Assembly (NCBI GenBank): GCA_945866095.1 | Contig: CAMBGA010000004.1 | Coordinates: 1 to 54,893 of the forward strand | DNA: 54,893 nucleotides | Origin: Spirosoma fluviale | GTDB lineage: Bacteria; Bacteroidota; Bacteroidia; Cytophagales; Spirosomataceae | Direction of reading: 5' to 3' | Shown: piece by piece, positions 51,435 to 54,893 of the stretch | Numbering within the stretch: position 1 is the stretch's first letter | How the letters are laid out: every line of letters begins with the position of its first letter | The notes under the pieces: model-generated | The model's input: only the letters and a program-made list of their open reading frames with translations | What the model was told of the DNA's origin: nothing | Databases searched by the model: none | Made by a program: the position numbers and the translations under genes

Positions 51435-52892
51435 ATGAATGCAAAAAAATTAGCCATATTGTTTTTCCTATTGGGAACTGTTCCATTTGTTGGCAATAGC
51501 CAAACGGCCATTCAAGGAAATGCTAAAATAACCAAACTTACATTAACTCAGGCGGTGGAGACGGCCTTGCAGCATAATCTAAATGTAAGGTCCTATGAGG
51601 TTAATTTGCAAAATGCGGAGTTAACGTACCAACAAGCGAAATATAATCAGTTGCCTTCTTTGAATGGAAATATGAATCAGGCGGCGAGTTTTGGTCGTTC
51701 GATTAATCCCTACACGAATGGGTATGATTCGCGAAACATCAATTATTACAATGTCGGCTTGAATGCCAACGTGTTGTTGTTTAATGGGGGCCAATTAAAA
51801 AACAGTGTATCTCAGAGCGATTTTAATTTAAAGGCCACAAGGGAGGATTTGGTGTCTATTCGCGAAAATATTTCGTTGCAGGTGGCACTGTCGTATTTGT
51901 CTATTTTAAATGCGGAAGACCAATTGAGCATCGCTAAAACTCAAACGGATATTACGAAATTACAGATTGAAAGAACAGAGAAATTAGTGCGCGCTGGGTC
52001 ATTAGCAAATTCGAGTTTATTGGATTTGAAGGCGCAGCTGGCCAACGAGGAGTCGAACTTAGTGACGTTTCAAAGTAATTTGGACATCAATAAATTAACG
52101 CTTTTGCAGTTGCTAAATGATTCGAGTATTCAGCTATTTGAGCTGGAGCGTATTCAGGTTCCGGTGCCAAGTACTAAGGCCTATGATGTCAGTATTGCCG
52201 ATATATATACTAAAGCGTTATCGGCCCAACCATTAATTCGGGCGGCAGATTTCCGTGTTCAGGGGGCGGCAAAAAGTATTGAAGTAGCGAAAGCATTCCG
52301 TCTGCCAAGTATTTCCTTGAATGGGAGCTGGTCTGCGAATCAGTCCAACGCGTTAAAATCAGTAGAAATTTTAGGTTCTCAAACGGTTAATTTAGGAAAT
52401 GTAGCTATAGCTGGACAAAATTACCCAATCACAACGACTCAGATGAAGTTTGGGGAGGGCACGACGGTTGGTTATTTTGATCAGCTGAATAATACGCAAA
52501 ACAAGGTGATCTCGTTGAATTTAAACATTCCTATTTTTGCCAAAAATTTTAATAAGACACGGGTTTCGCAGGCTAATTTACAGCGCATGAATTTGGAGAT
52601 AGAGGCGGAACGCGCACGATTAACATTGCGTCAAAATATTGAGCAGGCATATGTAAATATGTTAAATGCGGCGAAGAGATATGAGGCGGGGAACGTACAA
52701 GTATTTGCGTTAGAAGAATCTTTTAGGGCTTCGGAAAGTCGCTTTAATGCAGGTACGATTGACTTTGTAAGTTACAATTTGCAGAAAACAAATTTGGACA
52801 AGGCGAAATTGAGTTTGATTCAGGCCAAATATGATTTTGTGTTTAGGACGAAGATTTTGGATTTTTACCAAGGAAAGAGTTTGACTTTTTAG
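51435..52892 (+). CDS. TolC family outer-membrane protein
   Basis: LTLTQAVETALQHNLNVRSYEVNLQNAELTYQQAKYNQLPSLNG. Confidence 0.93.
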   Translation: MNAKKLAILFFLLGTVPFVGNSQTAIQGNAKITKLTLTQAVETALQHNLNVRSYEVNLQNAELTYQQAKYNQLPSLNGNMNQAASFGRSINPYTNGYDSRNINYYNVGLNANVLLFNGGQLKNSVSQSDFNLKATREDLVSIRENISLQVALSYLSILNAEDQLSIAKTQTDITKLQIERTEKLVRAGSLANSSLLDLKAQLANEESNLVTFQSNLDINKLTLLQLLNDSSIQLFELERIQVPVPSTKAYDVSIADIYTKALSAQPLIRAADFRVQGAAKSIEVAKAFRLPSISLNGSWSANQSNALKSVEILGSQTVNLGNVAIAGQNYPITTTQMKFGEGTTVGYFDQLNNTQNKVISLNLNIPIFAKNFNKTRVSQANLQRMNLEIEAERARLTLRQNIEQAYVNMLNAAKRYEAGNVQVFALEESFRASESRFNAGTIDFVSYNLQKTNLDKAKLSLIQAKYDFVFRTKILDFYQGKSLTF

Positions 52893-53001
52893 GTAATAGG
52901 TATTAAGTATTAGGTAACAAGTAACGGGTAATAGGTATTAGGTAAAAAGTAATAAGTAATAAGTAACAGGTAATAGGTATTAGGTAAAAAGTAATAGGTT
53001 T
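52891..53001. repeat. Heptanucleotide tandem array, consensus ARGTAWN, 15 units plus one degenerate unit
   Basis: aggtaat aggtatt aagtatt aggtaac aagtaac gggtaat aggtatt aggtaaa aagtaat aagtaat aagtaac aggtaat aggtatt aggtaaa aagtaat aggttta. Confidence 0.93.
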
Positions 53002-53041
53002 AAAACATAAAATGGTAGGTTGGCGCGCGAAGCGACTATCT

Positions 53042-54457
53042 ATGAATCAAAAAATTATGGCAACAAAGAATAATAAAAAAACGTGGATTATCATCGCAGC
53101 GGTGGTCGTAGTAATTTTGGGAGGTTTAGGTTTGGCCAAGAAGATGGAATGGATCGGAAAGGTGGAGCCTACGGAGGTGGAGTTGACGAAAGCGGCTAAA
53201 GCAACGATTATTGAAAAAGTTTCGGCTTCGGGAAAGATACAGCCTGAGGTGGAGGTGAAAGTTTCACCGGATGTGTCGGGGGAGATTGTGTCTTTGAATG
53301 TGGCAGAGGGAGATTCTGTGGTGGTGGGCCAAGAAATTTTGAAGATACGTCCGGATAACTATGTGAGTTTATTGGCTCGAGCGGAGGCGCAGGTCAATGC
53401 GATGAAGGCGAGTACGGAACAAAGCAAGGCGGTATTAGCACAAAGTGAAGCAAGATTAAGTAAGTCAAAAATTGATTTTGACCGAAATGTAAAATTGCAT
53501 AATGATAAGGTGATTTCGGATGCGGACTTTGATCAGTTCCAGTCGGCATACTTAGTGGCCAAGCAGGACTTAGAGGCGGCAAAGGCGAATGTGAAAGCGG
53601 CAAATTTTAATGTAAAGAGCTCGGAGGCGGCGCTAAAAGAGGCGCGGACTAATTTAACAAAGACGACGATTTATGCGCCTCAGAGTGGCATCATTTCGAA
53701 GTTGAACGTGGAATTGGGCGAGCGTGTCGTAGGAACGTCGCAGATGGCGGGAACGGAGATGTTGCGGATTGCGAATTTGAATAACATGGAAGTTCGGGTT
53801 AATGTGAATGAGAATGATATCACGAGGGTCAGTTTGGGTGATACGGTGATGATTGACGTGGATGCATTTTCTTCCTCGGAGCGCAAGTTTAAGGGTTTGG
53901 TGTATGAGATAGCGAGTTCGGCAAATTCATCGGGTGCGGCATCTATGTCTACGGATGCGGTGACGGAGTTTGAGGTGAAGATTCGTATTTTACGTAGCTC
54001 GTATAGCGATTTAATTAAGGGCAAATTATCATATCCGTTGAAACCTGGGATGACGGCATCGGTTGAGATTTTGACGAATAGAAAAGATCAAATATTAACG
54101 GTTCCGTTGTCAGCGGTTACTACCCGTGAGATTGGGGCTAAAACAGAAGAGGTAAAAGAGGATGCTATGGCCAAAAATGGTGCGACAGCTGTTACACAGG
54201 AGGATGCCAATACGGCTAAGCGTAGGAAGGAAAACACGAAAGAGGTTGTTTTTGTCATGGAGAAGGGCCAAGTGAAGCAAATACAAGTGAAGACAGGCAT
54301 TTCGGATTTTGACAATATTGAAATTGTCTCGGGCTTGAATGAAGGCCAAGAAATCATTTCTGGCCCGTATGCAACGGTTGCGAAGAAGTTGAAGGAAGGG
54401 GACAAGGTGAAAAAAAAGGAAATAAAGTCGGCGGATCGTAGCGCAGATAAGAAATAA
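53042..54457 (+). CDS. Efflux transporter periplasmic adaptor subunit (HlyD/MacA family)
   Basis: N-terminal transmembrane helix; VSASGKIQPEVEVKVSPDVSGEIVSLNVAEGDSVVVGQEILKI; TIYAPQSGIISKLNVELGERV. Confidence 0.93.
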   Translation: MNQKIMATKNNKKTWIIIAAVVVVILGGLGLAKKMEWIGKVEPTEVELTKAAKATIIEKVSASGKIQPEVEVKVSPDVSGEIVSLNVAEGDSVVVGQEILKIRPDNYVSLLARAEAQVNAMKASTEQSKAVLAQSEARLSKSKIDFDRNVKLHNDKVISDADFDQFQSAYLVAKQDLEAAKANVKAANFNVKSSEAALKEARTNLTKTTIYAPQSGIISKLNVELGERVVGTSQMAGTEMLRIANLNNMEVRVNVNENDITRVSLGDTVMIDVDAFSSSERKFKGLVYEIASSANSSGAASMSTDAVTEFEVKIRILRSSYSDLIKGKLSYPLKPGMTASVEILTNRKDQILTVPLSAVTTREIGAKTEEVKEDAMAKNGATAVTQEDANTAKRRKENTKEVVFVMEKGQVKQIQVKTGISDFDNIEIVSGLNEGQEIISGPYATVAKKLKEGDKVKKKEIKSADRSADKK

Positions 54458-54531
54458 ATTGAAAAAAACGAGGGGCTATCTTGCTTTTAACGAATTAGCC
54501 CCCTATTTTTGCATTCCCGTAAAGGGCAAAC

Positions 54532-54605
54532 TCCTTCTTAGCTCAGTTGGTTAGAGCACATGACTGTTAATCATGGGGTCCCTGGTTCGAGCCCAGGAGA
54601 GGGAG
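54532..54605 (+). tRNA. tRNA-Asn (anticodon GTT)
   Basis: TCCTTCTTAGCTCAGTTGGTTAGAGCACATGACTGTTAATCATGGGGTCCCTGGTTCGAGCCCAGGAGAGGGAG; acceptor pairs with one G-U. Confidence 0.93.
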
Positions 54606-54614
54606 CAAACAGGA

Positions 54615-54640
54615 AAGTCACTAGAAATAGTGACTTTTTT
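54615..54640 (+). terminator. Rho-independent terminator after tRNA-Asn
   Basis: AAGTCACTA-gaaa-TAGTGACTT followed by T-run. Confidence 0.85.
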
Positions 54641-54683
54641 CGTTTAAAAACATCCCCTATTACATCCATTCATAGATTTTTGT

Positions 54684-54702
54684 GGTTCAAGCCCAGTAGA
54701 GG
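54684..54702 (+). repeat. Degenerate copy of the tRNA-Asn 3' end (T-arm/acceptor)
   Basis: GGTTCAAGCCCAGTAGAGG vs tRNA GGTTCGAGCCCAGGAGAGG at 54584-54602; 17/19 identical, offset exactly 100 bp. Confidence 0.6.
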
Positions 54703-54893
54703 ATTTGGTGGTTTTAAGTCCTTTTTCCAAGAGGATTATATCTAATATTTTCGTTTTGTGCCAAGAATGTGCCAAGAGCTTGGTTTTAATCAACGTGATT
54801 TCGTCTTTTTAATGAGAGAAGTCATTCTGTAAATTGGAGGAAGTTTATGACCTCATTTTTATTTTTTATGGATAAGCCAGCAAATTTTTAAAA

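Noticed and set aside
1-54893. CRISPR array, rRNA operon, prophage or transposase
   Set aside because: No regularly spaced direct repeats with unique spacers, no rRNA-like sequence, and no transposase or phage structural ORFs were seen.

Overview
This 54.9 kb window looks like a Bacteroidota chromosome segment (Cytophagales-like). Supporting signs are TAnnTTTG-type promoters, UpxY and Wzi genes, and the overall gene content. It is mostly housekeeping: tpiA, NifU-like, rpmA/rplU, purM, hemB, recO, kdsC, maeB, lipB, ybeY, mnmG, an acyl-CoA ligase, a short polysaccharide locus, and a TolC/adaptor pair. It has a tRNA-Leu at the left end and a tRNA-Asn at the right end. I saw no rRNA, CRISPR array, intact prophage or transposase.

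The strongest unlisted signal is a probable chromosome origin. About ten DnaA-box-like 9-mers (TTATCCACA and close variants) cluster at 41298-41579 beside a very AT-rich stretch, and one box overlaps the start codon of the next gene. Three parS-like palindromes (core GTTTCACGTGGAAC) lie 4-6 kb upstream around lipB, ybeY and mnmG.

Other items worth a second look:
- an in-phase 7-bp tandem array (15 units plus one degenerate unit) between a TolC gene and its adaptor gene
- an apparent -1 frameshift at an A6 run in a roughly 1,590-aa exported protein of unknown function
- a 33-nt near-perfect palindrome after tRNA-Leu
- a degenerate copy of the tRNA-Asn 3' end exactly 100 bp downstream of the tRNA
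- a tightly coupled operon with a NagZ-like/beta-lactamase fusion
- an L27 with a long Ala/Lys/Pro tail

Function calls come from recognising protein sequence motifs by eye. No database search was run.
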